This document shows positions 16,786 through 26,003 of a stretch of DNA of 64,000 nucleotides, piece by piece. Position 1 is the stretch's first letter, and each line of letters opens with the position of its first letter. Source of the stretch: Alteromonas_E sp965248545 (GTDB taxonomy: Bacteria > Pseudomonadota > Gammaproteobacteria > Enterobacterales > Alteromonadaceae); assembly GCA_965248545.1 (NCBI GenBank), contig OZ252110.1, forward strand, positions 4,030,001 to 4,094,000, read 5' to 3'. The notes under the pieces were generated by a model. It saw only the letters and a program-made list of their open reading frames with translations, ran no database searches and was not told the origin of the DNA. Made by a program: the position numbers and the translations under genes.

Positions 16786-19170
16786 TTAATAGTAGTAACG
16801 GAACGTCACGCCCATCGTACGAGGTTGATTCGTTCTGTAGGCCAAGCGAGCTCGGCCGCCGCGTTCTCTGTCAAACGATAGGTTCGTATTTTCATCGAGT
16901 AAGTTGTTGACATAAAACAGCGCTTCCCAATCATCGTATTCAAGACCCAGGCTAAGGTTGACGGTATGGTAACTCTCCAGTTCCAAGTCTAGTTGAGTCG
17001 TATCAGTGCCGCTAGCTCCGCCAAACGGCAGACCTGAAACAAAGGTCCCTGCCCCTGCAACTTGGTCACTGGGTTGCGTTATGCGGTCACCCACATGTTG
17101 AATCGACGCAGACATGTAGGTATTAGCAGAGTTGAACAACGGAGAATCAAACTCGTAGGTACCAGCGATCGCAAATTGGAGCTCAGGCACAGACGCGAGG
17201 CGATTCCCTTTGGCTACACCGCCAATCACATTGCCATTACTATCAACCACGGTAGAGTCGAATTCGGCCTGAATCAGTGAGCCAGCAAAGCTGAAGAACA
17301 TATTACTCGTGACTTGGCGTGTAACCTCGAATTCAACACCCTGTGTAAAGGAGCTTTCTACATTGAATGAAATCCGCGAAGAACAAGAACCAGCATCCAA
17401 TGTCACTTGTAAATCTTCTATATCGGTATAGAAGGCTGCAACGTTTGCGGTCCAGCCCCTCGAAGCAGCTTTCACCCCAATTTCATAGTTCAACAAGGTT
17501 TCGTCGTCGTAATCCTGAAACCCACCAAAAACTGCCAAATCCTGTGCGTTACAAAGCGTTTCGTTGAGTGGATCGTTAACCCCACCCAGGCGGAAACCCT
17601 GGGCGACTTGCGCATTCAGGTTAACAGTATCGTTAACGCGATAATTGGCAATCACTCGCGAGGTAAAACCGTCTGATGCAGTAGAATCAGTTTGATCATC
17701 ACCATTGGAAAACAGCCCCCCAGTCGTAAACCGTCGCGACTCTTCATAATCATAAAAGCGAGTACCCGCGGTCACAGATAGGTCGTCATTGACATCGTAC
17801 GTAATTTCACCGAAGACGGCCGTTTGCTCCAAATCATACGGTAAATCGGCATTGTAAGGAGAATCAGCACCAAATCCGTTTGCCACTGCTGCTGACGTCC
17901 CAGCCCCCAACACAGAGTCAGTGAAGGCATCATACCCGGCTGTCGGGAGGCGTTGAGAATAGGTACGTTGGGTGTCCGAATAGAAAACGCCAGCTAACCA
18001 TTGCAAAGCGCTATCATTATTTGATGCGGCGCGAAATTCGATGGTGTCTTGCTCCACCGTTGTGCGGTCGCGTAAATTAGACGGCAGCGTAACAGCTGCA
18101 TCGGGATAGCCCAAGTCGACTGAAACTGACCCGGTCAACGCACTGGCATCACGGCTTACCAAGATATCGCGATCGGTGTAACTGTACACAAAGGTAAAAT
18201 CAACTTCTTCGGCGGCATATTCCGCCGTTACATCAAAAATAGTGGTTTCATCTTCAAACGCTTCATTCAAGAGCAAGTATTGCTCTCGCTCACCTAACTG
18301 AATCGCTGGTCGTGTTGTTGTGAAGGGGTTGGCAAAAAGATTAAACACCTCTTGGCGATTGAAACCACCCATATCGATTTCTTGGAAAACCAAACGAGGC
18401 GTAATACTCAAATCATCGGTAACCTGCCATTTTAACGCAACCCTTCCACCGGTTCGTTCCCCGTCGTTAACGTCTTCAAAGCGTGTATTATTTTCACTTA
18501 AAGCATCAATATAACCGGCGTAATCCGTGCGATATGCAACAGCGCGCAATGCCAATGTATCATCGGTCAATGGTACGTTTACCATCCCTTTTATATGGTT
18601 ACCCTCTGAACCATCGGTAACGGTATTGATGTTACCTTCGAATGAAGCCTCAGTGACACCGAACTCAGGTTGATTGGTGATGTAACGTAAAGTACCGCCA
18701 ATAGAGCCGCTACCAAATAAGGTACCTTGCGGACCTCTTAATGTCTCTACTCGGCTCAAGTCATATAGGTCAAGGTCGGGTGTGAACAATGATAAGGAGA
18801 TCACACTCTCGTCTAAATAAACACCCACTTGCTCTTTTACACCCGGCTGGTCACGCACAATTTGTCCCGCCGATACACCACGGATCGCGACTTGGCTTTG
18901 TCCGGGACCTAGATTCTGAATAGAAACGCCAGCAACATTCCGCGTCAACTCTTCAAGATTGGTGGCGCCGGCTCTTTCGATATCGTCTTGGGTTTGTGCA
19001 TTTAGCGAAAATGGGACTTCTTGCAGTGAGGTTGAGCGTTTTGTTGCCGTTACCATAATGCGTTCGAAGTCTTCTTCACTGGCTTCCTGTGCAACAGTAG
19101 GTGAGCAGTATAATGCAGCGATAGTTGCCGCTAAGGCAGTCTTCGTCAGAAATTGTTGTGTGTTTTTCAT
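16786..19170 (-). CDS. TonB-dependent outer-membrane receptor
   Basis: Energised outer-membrane transporter with a plug domain and 22-strand barrel. Signal peptide M-K-N-T-Q-Q-F to A-L-Y-C-S-P-T-V-A-Q, then the TonB box region E-R-I-M-V-T-A-T-K-R, plug signatures V-A-I-R-G-V-S and V-E-T-L-R-G-P-Q-G-T-L-F-G, and a C-terminal aromatic R-Y-Y-Y. The frame extends to 19191, but the ATG at 19170 has GAGG 8 nt upstream and begins a proper signal peptide. No transporter genes adjoin it, and the ligand cannot be named. Receptors of this iron-complex-like class in Alteromonadales also take up sugars and vitamins. Confidence 0.9.
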   Translation of the reverse strand: MKNTQQFLTKTALAATIAALYCSPTVAQEASEEDFERIMVTATKRSTSLQEVPFSLNAQTQDDIERAGATNLEELTRNVAGVSIQNLGPGQSQVAIRGVSAGQIVRDQPGVKEQVGVYLDESVISLSLFTPDLDLYDLSRVETLRGPQGTLFGSGSIGGTLRYITNQPEFGVTEASFEGNINTVTDGSEGNHIKGMVNVPLTDDTLALRAVAYRTDYAGYIDALSENNTRFEDVNDGERTGGRVALKWQVTDDLSITPRLVFQEIDMGGFNRQEVFNLFANPFTTTRPAIQLGEREQYLLLNEAFEDETTIFDVTAEYAAEEVDFTFVYSYTDRDILVSRDASALTGSVSVDLGYPDAAVTLPSNLRDRTTVEQDTIEFRAASNNDSALQWLAGVFYSDTQRTYSQRLPTAGYDAFTDSVLGAGTSAAVANGFGADSPYNADLPYDLEQTAVFGEITYDVNDDLSVTAGTRFYDYEESRRFTTGGLFSNGDDQTDSTASDGFTSRVIANYRVNDTVNLNAQVAQGFRLGGVNDPLNETLCNAQDLAVFGGFQDYDDETLLNYEIGVKAASRGWTANVAAFYTDIEDLQVTLDAGSCSSRISFNVESSFTQGVEFEVTRQVTSNMFFSFAGSLIQAEFDSTVVDSNGNVIGGVAKGNRLASVPELQFAIAGTYEFDSPLFNSANTYMSASIQHVGDRITQPSDQVAGAGTFVSGLPFGGASGTDTTQLDLELESYHTVNLSLGLEYDDWEALFYVNNLLDENTNLSFDRERGGRARLAYRTNQPRTMGVTFRYYY

Positions 19171-19463
19171 TTGTGTTCCTCGTGCTGACATCCATTGTCA
19201 GTGTTTTCGTTGCTAAACGAGTTATTTTTGTAGTTAGCACAGATAAGTGCCGAGTGAATTGCATTACCACAGGCATGGTTAATAACAATTCCTTAACATG
19301 GTTTAGCAACAAAACTTGGAACATACAAGCAATGATACGTTTGCTTACAAACTGAAATCAGAATACGCAAAAATAGGCAAAGTATTGGCTAATAAATGCG
19401 ACCAGTCCCCAAAATGTCATCGTTGAAATGGGCCGAATTCGTCAGTTTTAGCAAGCACGTTGT

Positions 19464-19838
19464 TCAGTGTCGAATCAGCGTTTCGAGCTCTTCAGGCAAA
19501 AGTACCATCCCCTCTTCGCCGGGCACGGGGAAAACCGCGACACAGAGCTCATCGTCTTGCATCCCAACGGTCCAACGCTGAAACCAGTCGGATAATTGCA
19601 CCGGCATTGCCTCGCAGTCACTCCATTCTTCATTGCGCCACAGCTCGGCTGCTTCAGCCGTTGGCCAAACTGGAATGCAATCTTCTTCGTCAGTGGTCAA
19701 CATAACTGCACCATCCTGGTCATGCAAAATCCAGATTTGTTGGTGTTGATTGACAAGTCGGTCAAAAAACTGAGCCCGCTGTTGTTGATTCGCTTCAAGC
19801 ATGTCATTGAGTTCGGGAGAGTTATCTTTATTCGTCAT
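19464..19838 (-). CDS. DUF2750-family protein
   Basis: 124 residues, soluble and acidic. The layout matches the DUF2750 family: N-terminal helix R-A-Q-F-F-D-R-L-V-N-Q, then a W-I-L-H-D-Q-D-G segment, the P-V-W-P-T-A-E-A-A-E-L-W block near residue 60, and E-E-W-S-D-C with D-W-F-Q-R-W. Family function is unknown. Single gene, no obvious operon partner. Assignment from pattern only. Confidence 0.7.
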   Translation of the reverse strand: MTNKDNSPELNDMLEANQQQRAQFFDRLVNQHQQIWILHDQDGAVMLTTDEEDCIPVWPTAEAAELWRNEEWSDCEAMPVQLSDWFQRWTVGMQDDELCVAVFPVPGEEGMVLLPEELETLIRH

Positions 19839-19922
19839 TCTGATCTCTTATTCATTTTAGTTTTGAGAGAGCGCAGTGCTGGTCGACGACTGCTGGTTAA
19901 GTTTACTCAGATTTACAGTTGC

Positions 19923-19948
19923 AAAAAAGGGGGCTGCCATTGCCCCCT
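19923..19948 (-). terminator. Intrinsic terminator after the molybdenum hydroxylase operon
   Basis: GGGGGC and GCCCCC form a 6 bp stem with a 7 nt loop. On the minus strand it is followed by a run of six T. It lies 27 bp beyond the stop at 19975. Confidence 0.85.
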
Positions 19949-19974
19949 AGTGAAAACGTCAGTGGACTGGTCCG

Positions 19975-22149
19975 TTAAGCGGACATAGGCTTAATCGGCA
20001 AATCTCTGTAGCGTTTACCTGAAGCTGCAAAAATCGCATTCGTCAGAGCGGCGGGGAAAGGTGCAACACCTGGCTCACCCAAGCCTGTCGGAGGGTAATC
20101 ATTTTCAACAAAATGGACGTTTACATTTGGCATTTCATTGATTCTTAGTACTGGGTAATCATGGAAGTTTGAATTAACCACCGCCCCATCCTTGAACGCA
20201 ATCTCAGTGTACAGGGTAAAAGACATGCCCATTACAACTGCACCTTCTTGCTGGGCTGTTGCACTGTCTAAATTCAATACTTGACCACAATCGACCGCAC
20301 ACTCGACATTCAAGACTTCAATGTTGTCATCAATGACCCGCACGTGCACAGCCATTGCAACGTAACTTCTAAAACTGTGATGCACTGCAATACCGATCCC
20401 CTCGTTAGGCGGCAGCTCGCGGCCGAAACCCGCTTTTTGCGCGGCTAAATTCAACACGCCTTTCGAACGCTGCACTTGTTCTTGCTGCTCTGGGTCAGTA
20501 TTACGGTCATACAACTGATTCAGGAAAGTTACCGCGTCGATGCCCGCTTTATGCGCTAATTCGTCAGCGAAACTACCGTACGCAAAACCATAGAAAATTG
20601 CATAAACTGCGCGATACCAACCGATTCGGGTATGCGCGGGTGCAAGTCCTGTTTCGCTGCGTAAATTCTTTATCCCAAATGGATGTCGCTCAATCTCGGC
20701 TAAGCTGTTTGCTGGCGCGCGATCTAATGTGGGATTAAACAATGAACTGATAGATGGAAATGCTGCCCGGTGTAACCAACCCGTGACGTTGTTCTCAGCA
20801 TCCATTGAGGCTTCAATATGCTGCGCACTGATTGAGTGATAATAACCTGTCCGCATGTCCTCTTCACGGGACCATATCAACTGCACTGGGGCTTTGATTT
20901 GCTTTGAAATCGCGGCGGCCTCTTGGACATAATCACATTTAAACTTACGTCCAAATGCACCACCTGACATCATAACGTGAACATATACGTCTTTTGGTTC
21001 GATACCCAAATATTCGCCCAGTACGTTCTGAATGTCCTCTGGGCTTTGAGTCGATGCCCACACTTCCGCGCTGCCATCCTTGACCCACACAACTGATGCA
21101 TTGGGTTCCATTGGTGCATGGCACAAATGGCCCTGGGTATAGGTCGCTTTGACCTTATTCACAGCATTGGCTAAAGCATTATCAACATCACCCCGCTCAG
21201 CCACTTTCTCTGCGGGAGACTCAACGTTTTCTACCAACTGTTTTCGATATTGAACCGTGTCATATACCGCGTTCGGCCCAGCATCCCATTCAATTTTAAG
21301 TGCTTTAACCGCCTTTTGTGCAGTCCAGCTATTGTCAGCAACAACAGCTACTCCGCCGACTGAGCCGTATGGAACCTCGTATCGCGGAATATTCACGACG
21401 TCTAAAACTCCGGGAATTGCTCTGGCAGCAGTATCATCGACGGTCTTGAGTTTTCCCCCTAAGACGGGGCAATGAGTAATCGCAGCATAGCGCATACCCG
21501 GGACTTTCGTGTCGGCACCGTACACTCGCTTCCCAACAACAACCATTGATTGGTCGTGTCTGGGTAGTGCTGTGCCGATATATTTAAATTCGCTCTTTTG
21601 CTTCAAAATCGGGTCTTCCGGCACGTCTTGCAGAGCAGCCACGGCCGCTAATTCGCCATAACTCAAAGTCTTTTGAGTCGGTGTATGGGTAACTTTATGC
21701 ATTTCTGCCACGCAATCACTTGGCTCAACGCCCCATGTTTTCGCGGCTGCCGCGATCAGCATCACTTTTGCTGCAGCGCCGGCCTGCCGCATAGGTTCGT
21801 ACATGGTAACGATACTGGCGGATCCGCCGGTTGCTTGCGGGCCATATTTCTCGGCGTTACCCTCTCCCTGCTTAACCGTCACTCTGGACCAGTCTGCTTC
21901 CATTTCATCAGCTACAGCAGACGGCAGCGCGGTCGAAATGCCCTGACCCATCTCACATCGCCCACAATACAGGACAACGTCTCCATTGGGATATAGATGA
22001 ATAAAAGCACTGGGTGAAAACGCATCTGAAACACCAGCTTCTGCTGCTCGTGACGGAATCGAAACGCCCAGCGCTAAACCACCGCCAACTAGGGCTGATG
22101 CTTGCAAAAACCGGCGGCGTTGAGGATTTTGAAGAGTTGAAACAGTCAT
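19975..22149 (-). CDS. Molybdopterin-binding subunit of a periplasmic xanthine-dehydrogenase-family oxidoreductase (IorB-like)
   Basis: Large subunit of a molybdenum hydroxylase, 724 residues. The N-terminus R-R-R-F-L-Q-A-S-A-L-V-G-G-G-L-A-L-G is a Tat signal (twin arginine), so the folded enzyme is exported. G-G-A-F-G-R-K near residue 380 and the late G-L-G-E-P-G-V-A-P-F-P-A-A motif, with its active-site glutamate, mark the family. This organisation matches isoquinoline 1-oxidoreductase/aldehyde dehydrogenase IorAB-type enzymes. Its partner iron-sulfur subunit lies 2 bp upstream. No FAD subunit is present and no cytochrome gene is adjacent. Substrate unknown. Confidence 0.88.
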   Translation of the reverse strand: MTVSTLQNPQRRRFLQASALVGGGLALGVSIPSRAAEAGVSDAFSPSAFIHLYPNGDVVLYCGRCEMGQGISTALPSAVADEMEADWSRVTVKQGEGNAEKYGPQATGGSASIVTMYEPMRQAGAAAKVMLIAAAAKTWGVEPSDCVAEMHKVTHTPTQKTLSYGELAAVAALQDVPEDPILKQKSEFKYIGTALPRHDQSMVVVGKRVYGADTKVPGMRYAAITHCPVLGGKLKTVDDTAARAIPGVLDVVNIPRYEVPYGSVGGVAVVADNSWTAQKAVKALKIEWDAGPNAVYDTVQYRKQLVENVESPAEKVAERGDVDNALANAVNKVKATYTQGHLCHAPMEPNASVVWVKDGSAEVWASTQSPEDIQNVLGEYLGIEPKDVYVHVMMSGGAFGRKFKCDYVQEAAAISKQIKAPVQLIWSREEDMRTGYYHSISAQHIEASMDAENNVTGWLHRAAFPSISSLFNPTLDRAPANSLAEIERHPFGIKNLRSETGLAPAHTRIGWYRAVYAIFYGFAYGSFADELAHKAGIDAVTFLNQLYDRNTDPEQQEQVQRSKGVLNLAAQKAGFGRELPPNEGIGIAVHHSFRSYVAMAVHVRVIDDNIEVLNVECAVDCGQVLNLDSATAQQEGAVVMGMSFTLYTEIAFKDGAVVNSNFHDYPVLRINEMPNVNVHFVENDYPPTGLGEPGVAPFPAALTNAIFAASGKRYRDLPIKPMSA

Positions 22150-22151
22150 GT

Positions 22152-22616
22152 TCAGACCTCCTTGGCCAATTTATCAGCCGCGTCACTGATGGCTTTTTTA
22201 ATCCGCAGATAGGTACCACAGCGACAAATATTGCCCTGCATTGCGTTTTCAATGTCTTGTTCACTTGGCGTTGGGTTGTTTTTCAAAAAACTGGCAGCAT
22301 TCATAATTTGCCCAGCCTGACAATAACCACACTGGGGTACATTGTTTGCCAACCATGCTTCTTGCAAAGGATGATCACCCTTTTCTGATAAGCCTTCGAT
22401 GGTGGTAATTTTTCTTCCCGCTACAGCTGAAACGGGCAGTACACAGGAACGCGTTGCGGCGCCGTCAACATGCACAGTACATGCTCCACACAAGCCACTA
22501 CCACAACCAAACTTAGTTCCCGTTAGCTCTAAACGGTCTCGCAAAAACCATAATAATGGCATGTCGGCAGCGACATCAATGGGATAGTCAGTGCCGTTGA
22601 TATTGACTGAACTCAT
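22152..22616 (-). CDS. [2Fe-2S] subunit of the molybdenum hydroxylase (IorA-like)
   Basis: Electron-transfer subunit with two [2Fe-2S] clusters. The plant-ferredoxin-type cluster is C-G-S-G-L-C-G-A-C with a later C (R-S-C-V-L-P), and the second is C-G-Y-C-Q-A-G-Q with C-R-C-G-T-Y. Start taken at ATG 22616 (M-S-S-V-N-I-N-G), with AGGAG 7 nt upstream, rather than at the frame limit 22685. It has no signal peptide, as expected for hitch-hiker export with the Tat-bearing large subunit. First gene of the two-gene operon. Confidence 0.9.
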   Translation of the reverse strand: MSSVNINGTDYPIDVAADMPLLWFLRDRLELTGTKFGCGSGLCGACTVHVDGAATRSCVLPVSAVAGRKITTIEGLSEKGDHPLQEAWLANNVPQCGYCQAGQIMNAASFLKNNPTPSEQDIENAMQGNICRCGTYLRIKKAISDAADKLAKEV

Positions 22617-22821
22617 ACAGTTCTCCTGTGTACATGTTCTTTGTTTTTGCCCAGTATGAAAAGGACGCTGTGAAAACGCATGCATGTTACGGTGATTGCA
22701 TCAACATATACGTTAGACTGCAGATCGATCTCGCACAAGCTCAAGATCAATTGTTGATGGTAATTTGTTTAGCCAATGCCTATCATACGGCTATACATAA
22801 GATAAAGGATTGTTTCTGGTG

Positions 22822-24306
22822 ATGAAGTTTAGGCTGCAATTATTTGTAGCGATATTACTTACTAGCTTAACCTTTTTCTCCCATGCTCAAACTCGGGTAA
22901 AACTCGTGTACGCCGCTGACTTGCCGATCATTGGTTCAAGTGCGCACGGCGACTATGCGGAACTCGCTACACTACTGGAAACTATTAGAGCCGATACCGA
23001 CACTCAAGCGCTATTTGTGTTCGGCGGCGCTAGCCTGGCGCCCAGCCCACTTGCTTCTTTCGATTCTGGTTCACACATCGTCGATATTCTTAACCAGCTC
23101 GCACCTGATGTTATGAGTATTACCAAGCGCGAATTCAGTTACTTCGAAGACGAGCTTATTCTGCGTAGTTACGAAGCATCTTTTCCGCTGCTTCTCTCTA
23201 ATGCAATTGACCTGCAAACTGCGGAACCGCTGGACGGGATCCATACTGATCTTATCATCGAGGTTGAAGGTCTCAAAATCGGCTTTGTATCTATAGTCGC
23301 GCCCTACATCACGACGCAATACTTACTGCGTAGACTTAGTATTGAGGAACCGCGTAACGCAGTATTAGCAACGGCAAGAAAACTCAGAGACAAAGGCGCT
23401 GACCTGGTTGTTTTGCTGCATTCCGATCAATTTCCGTTTATCTACTCTTTTTTGGAAGACGGTACTGTTGATGTCGCCATTCAAAGTGAAACGAATGATG
23501 CAAGGGCATCACTTTCGCAACAAGAACGACATCAAAATCAAGTCATTGTTGATCAACCAGGTACCGCTGCAATCATCGAGCTTATAAGAACATCGGAAGA
23601 AGCGACAGACATACAGGTAAAGATGATCAAACTCGATTCACTGGCACCGAGCCCAGAAATACAAACAGTGATTGGGGCTTATCAACAGCGTCTTGAGAAC
23701 CAATTCAGTCGTTCGTTAGCAACAGTATCAGTACCGTTTATTACAACGCGAGATGCCGTGAGAACCGCTGAAAATGGGTTTGCAAACATCATCGCCGACG
23801 CCATGCGACGCGAAGGCGCAGCTGACCTTGCCATTTTTAATGGTGGGGCAATCCGCGGCGACAAACGCTACCCCAAGGGACATGTTTTCAGTAAACGGGA
23901 TTTACTCTTAGAATTGCCTTTTCGGACCCGACTAGTCACGCTGGAAGTTACCGGTGACATTATCTTACAGGCGCTGGAAAATGGGGTCAGTGAGCATGAA
24001 AAAGTGCAAGGTCGTTTTCCACAAGTATCCGCAATAACTATGTCAGTGGATACCCAAAAACCAGCGGGTGAACGAGTCTCAAACGTAAAGATTCAAGGCC
24101 AACCGTTACAAAAGAACAAAACCTACTTACTCGCCACAACGGATTACATGTTCAATGGTGGTGATGGTTACGTCATGTTGAGGAATGGCAAGCGGCGCTA
24201 TGATCTTGCGCCCACTACGCCATTACTATCCGACGTATTACAACGCTCTTTGAGTGAGTCCGGGACACTTAATGCCTCTGTTGACAACAGAATTACGGTT
24301 AATTGA
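22822..24306 (+). CDS. 5'-nucleotidase/UshA-family protein with degenerate metallophosphatase domain
   Basis: Exported protein (signal peptide M-K-F-R-L-Q-L-F-V-A to S-H-A-Q). The C-terminal 5'-nucleotidase substrate domain is intact: N-G-F-A-N-I-I-A-D-A-M-R, F-N-G-G-A-I-R-G, L-P-F-R-T-R-L-V and F-N-G-G-D-G-Y near residue 445. The N-terminal phosphatase domain has lost its metal ligands: where UshA-like enzymes have D-x-H, here it is Y-A-A-D-L-P; F-G-G-A-S replaces G-D-x-x; and I-T-K-R-E-F-S-Y-F replaces G-N-H-E-F-D. It may bind but not hydrolyse nucleotides. The frame reaches TTG at 22810 and GTG at 22819; ATG 22822 is chosen. A cyclase gene follows after 4 bp. Confidence 0.75.
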   Translation: MKFRLQLFVAILLTSLTFFSHAQTRVKLVYAADLPIIGSSAHGDYAELATLLETIRADTDTQALFVFGGASLAPSPLASFDSGSHIVDILNQLAPDVMSITKREFSYFEDELILRSYEASFPLLLSNAIDLQTAEPLDGIHTDLIIEVEGLKIGFVSIVAPYITTQYLLRRLSIEEPRNAVLATARKLRDKGADLVVLLHSDQFPFIYSFLEDGTVDVAIQSETNDARASLSQQERHQNQVIVDQPGTAAIIELIRTSEEATDIQVKMIKLDSLAPSPEIQTVIGAYQQRLENQFSRSLATVSVPFITTRDAVRTAENGFANIIADAMRREGAADLAIFNGGAIRGDKRYPKGHVFSKRDLLLELPFRTRLVTLEVTGDIILQALENGVSEHEKVQGRFPQVSAITMSVDTQKPAGERVSNVKIQGQPLQKNKTYLLATTDYMFNGGDGYVMLRNGKRRYDLAPTTPLLSDVLQRSLSESGTLNASVDNRITVN

Positions 24307-24310
24307 CATA

Positions 24311-25936
24311 ATGCCAACAGATCCCGTCAATTCCCCCCCGTTTAAACGTTCCATCAGGAGTGTGACCGACATTTTGCTTGGTCTTTTTGTCGTTTTGTTC
24401 GTGCTTATTATTGGATTTAGTTACCGACAATTATCTGATACAGAAGAGTCTTACAACAATATCGCGACTAATGTGGTTCCGACACTCGCAGATAATGGCA
24501 TCATGCACAGTCAATTAACCGCTGTAGCGTTCCTCGTATCCAATTTCGCCCAAGCGAATACGTTACCTGAAATGCGCATCAGTTATGCCCAAGTCAACGA
24601 AAAACTGACGGAAATAGACCGTTTAGTACCATCAGAATCGCCACTGGCCTCTGATTTAGAGACCATTCGAACAGAGTTTATTGAACTGTACTACGCGATC
24701 AATCGAAAACTGGCGTTAGAGGCAACCGCACAAGAATTAACCGATACACTTTCGGATATTCAGCAAGCATCATTTGAGCAACGGGACGGTAATCAATTAA
24801 CCAATACCGAATTTTTGAAGCTTGAACTGGACTTGTTAAGACTGTCAAACGCCAAAAAACTGATCAATGTCAGGCAACTAGAGCGTTCGATACGCCAGCA
24901 ATTATCCTCAATAAAACAAAGTAATAGCTTGAACGAACAAGGCCAATCCTATTTAGCCAAGCTCGAGGAAATAGCGCTATCATCAGAAGGGTTGGTCGAT
25001 ACCAAATCACTCAAACTAAGAGAACAAGCGCGTATTGCCGGGCAAAGTAATTTCTTACGACGATTTGTCTTAGATGTGGCGAAAAATGCAGAATTTAATT
25101 CTTATCAATTTGCCGAGCAGCAAGCTGAGATTGCGAGTGAATTCGCGACTGAGTCATCTAACCGATTCACCATAACACTTGCAGTTTATGGGCTGTCCTT
25201 TTCTATTGGTTTAATTTTGATCCTGTATATAAAGTCTCGCGTTGTTTCGAGATTAGTCAGCTTAAAACGCCTAGTTAATAGCGGCTCAGTGGACAAAATC
25301 CCAAGTGAATTGAGCGCATCAACCGATGAAATCGGTGACCTTACTCGAACCATCACGGACCAATTTAATACGATTGCGGAACAAAAGGAAAAACTCAAAC
25401 AATTGAGTTTTGTTGATAGTTTAACCAATATCGCCAACCGGCGAGCGTTTAATGAACGACTCGAACAGGTGCTTACCGTATCCCAACGTAATGGTTTGGC
25501 TCTCTCGCTGTTGGTTATCGATGTGGATTGTTTTAAACAGTACAATGACACATACGGTCACTTAAAAGGTGATGAATGCCTGCACACGATTGCACAAACC
25601 ATTGACTCAACCACTAGGAGGGGTAGTGACTTCGTCGCGCGATATGGTGGCGAGGAATTTGTCTGTATTTTAGTCGGTCAAACCAGCGAAGAAGCGACCG
25701 ATTTCGCCAATCAGATTTGTGAACAAATCCGCGCACTGGCGATTGAGCATAAAGACAGCGAGGTAACCAATATCGTGACTGTCAGTATTGGTGTTCACAC
25801 CGAGCTTTCGCTGTCTAAACAAACGACAGAACGACTCCTTCAGTGCGCAGACACTGCGCTTTATCAAGCTAAAACAAATGGCAGAAACCAAGTGTGTCAG
25901 TACATCACTGAAACTGACCTAATGGGCAAAAATTAA
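24311..25936 (+). CDS. Membrane-anchored diguanylate cyclase (GGDEF)
   Basis: Makes cyclic di-GMP. First membrane helix at about residues 22-38 (L-G-L-F-V-V-L-F-V-L-I-I-G-F), a periplasmic helical sensor region of about 250 residues, a second helix near 287-306, a HAMP-like linker with coiled coil (I-A-E-Q-K-E-K-L-K-Q-L), then GGDEF near 350-530. The active site R-Y-G-G-E-E-F is at about 443-449 and D-V-D-C-F-K-Q-Y-N-D binds metal and base, so it should be active. The frame starts at 24254 inside the upstream gene, but ATG 24311, 4 bp after that stop, is the natural start. Probably co-transcribed with the 5'-nucleotidase-like gene. Confidence 0.9.
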   Translation: MPTDPVNSPPFKRSIRSVTDILLGLFVVLFVLIIGFSYRQLSDTEESYNNIATNVVPTLADNGIMHSQLTAVAFLVSNFAQANTLPEMRISYAQVNEKLTEIDRLVPSESPLASDLETIRTEFIELYYAINRKLALEATAQELTDTLSDIQQASFEQRDGNQLTNTEFLKLELDLLRLSNAKKLINVRQLERSIRQQLSSIKQSNSLNEQGQSYLAKLEEIALSSEGLVDTKSLKLREQARIAGQSNFLRRFVLDVAKNAEFNSYQFAEQQAEIASEFATESSNRFTITLAVYGLSFSIGLILILYIKSRVVSRLVSLKRLVNSGSVDKIPSELSASTDEIGDLTRTITDQFNTIAEQKEKLKQLSFVDSLTNIANRRAFNERLEQVLTVSQRNGLALSLLVIDVDCFKQYNDTYGHLKGDECLHTIAQTIDSTTRRGSDFVARYGGEEFVCILVGQTSEEATDFANQICEQIRALAIEHKDSEVTNIVTVSIGVHTELSLSKQTTERLLQCADTALYQAKTNGRNQVCQYITETDLMGKN

Positions 25937-25945
25937 ACAAAACAC

Positions 25946-25973
25946 TTGCTTTTTCACTAATCTCAGCGATACT
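25946..25973 (+). promoter_or_regulatory. Candidate sigma-70 promoter overlapping a LexA box
   Basis: TTGCTT at 25946-25951 and GATACT at 25968-25973, 16 bp apart (4 of 6 -10 positions match). The -10 overlaps the left end of the LexA-type palindrome, an arrangement expected to give direct repression. Confidence 0.5.
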
Positions 25974-25989
25974 GTATACATAAACAGTA
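25970..25989. promoter_or_regulatory. LexA-type SOS box
   Basis: TACTGTATACATAAACAGTA matches the gammaproteobacterial LexA operator: CTGT-N8-ACAG with TA and TA flanks and an A/T-rich spacer. It lies 14 bp ahead of the ATG at 26004, right on the promoter. The arrangement predicts induction of the downstream gene by DNA damage. Confidence 0.85.
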
Positions 25990-26003
25990 CTGAGGTTATT
26001 TAC

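Noticed and set aside
19171..19463. ORFs in the gap between the DUF2750 gene and the TonB receptor
   Set aside because: Opposite-strand frames with low-complexity A/T-rich sequence. More likely the receptor promoter region.
22628..22822. 64-codon ORF ahead of the 5'-nucleotidase-like gene
   Set aside because: Lies in the divergent promoter region and overlaps the start of the real gene. No ribosome site.
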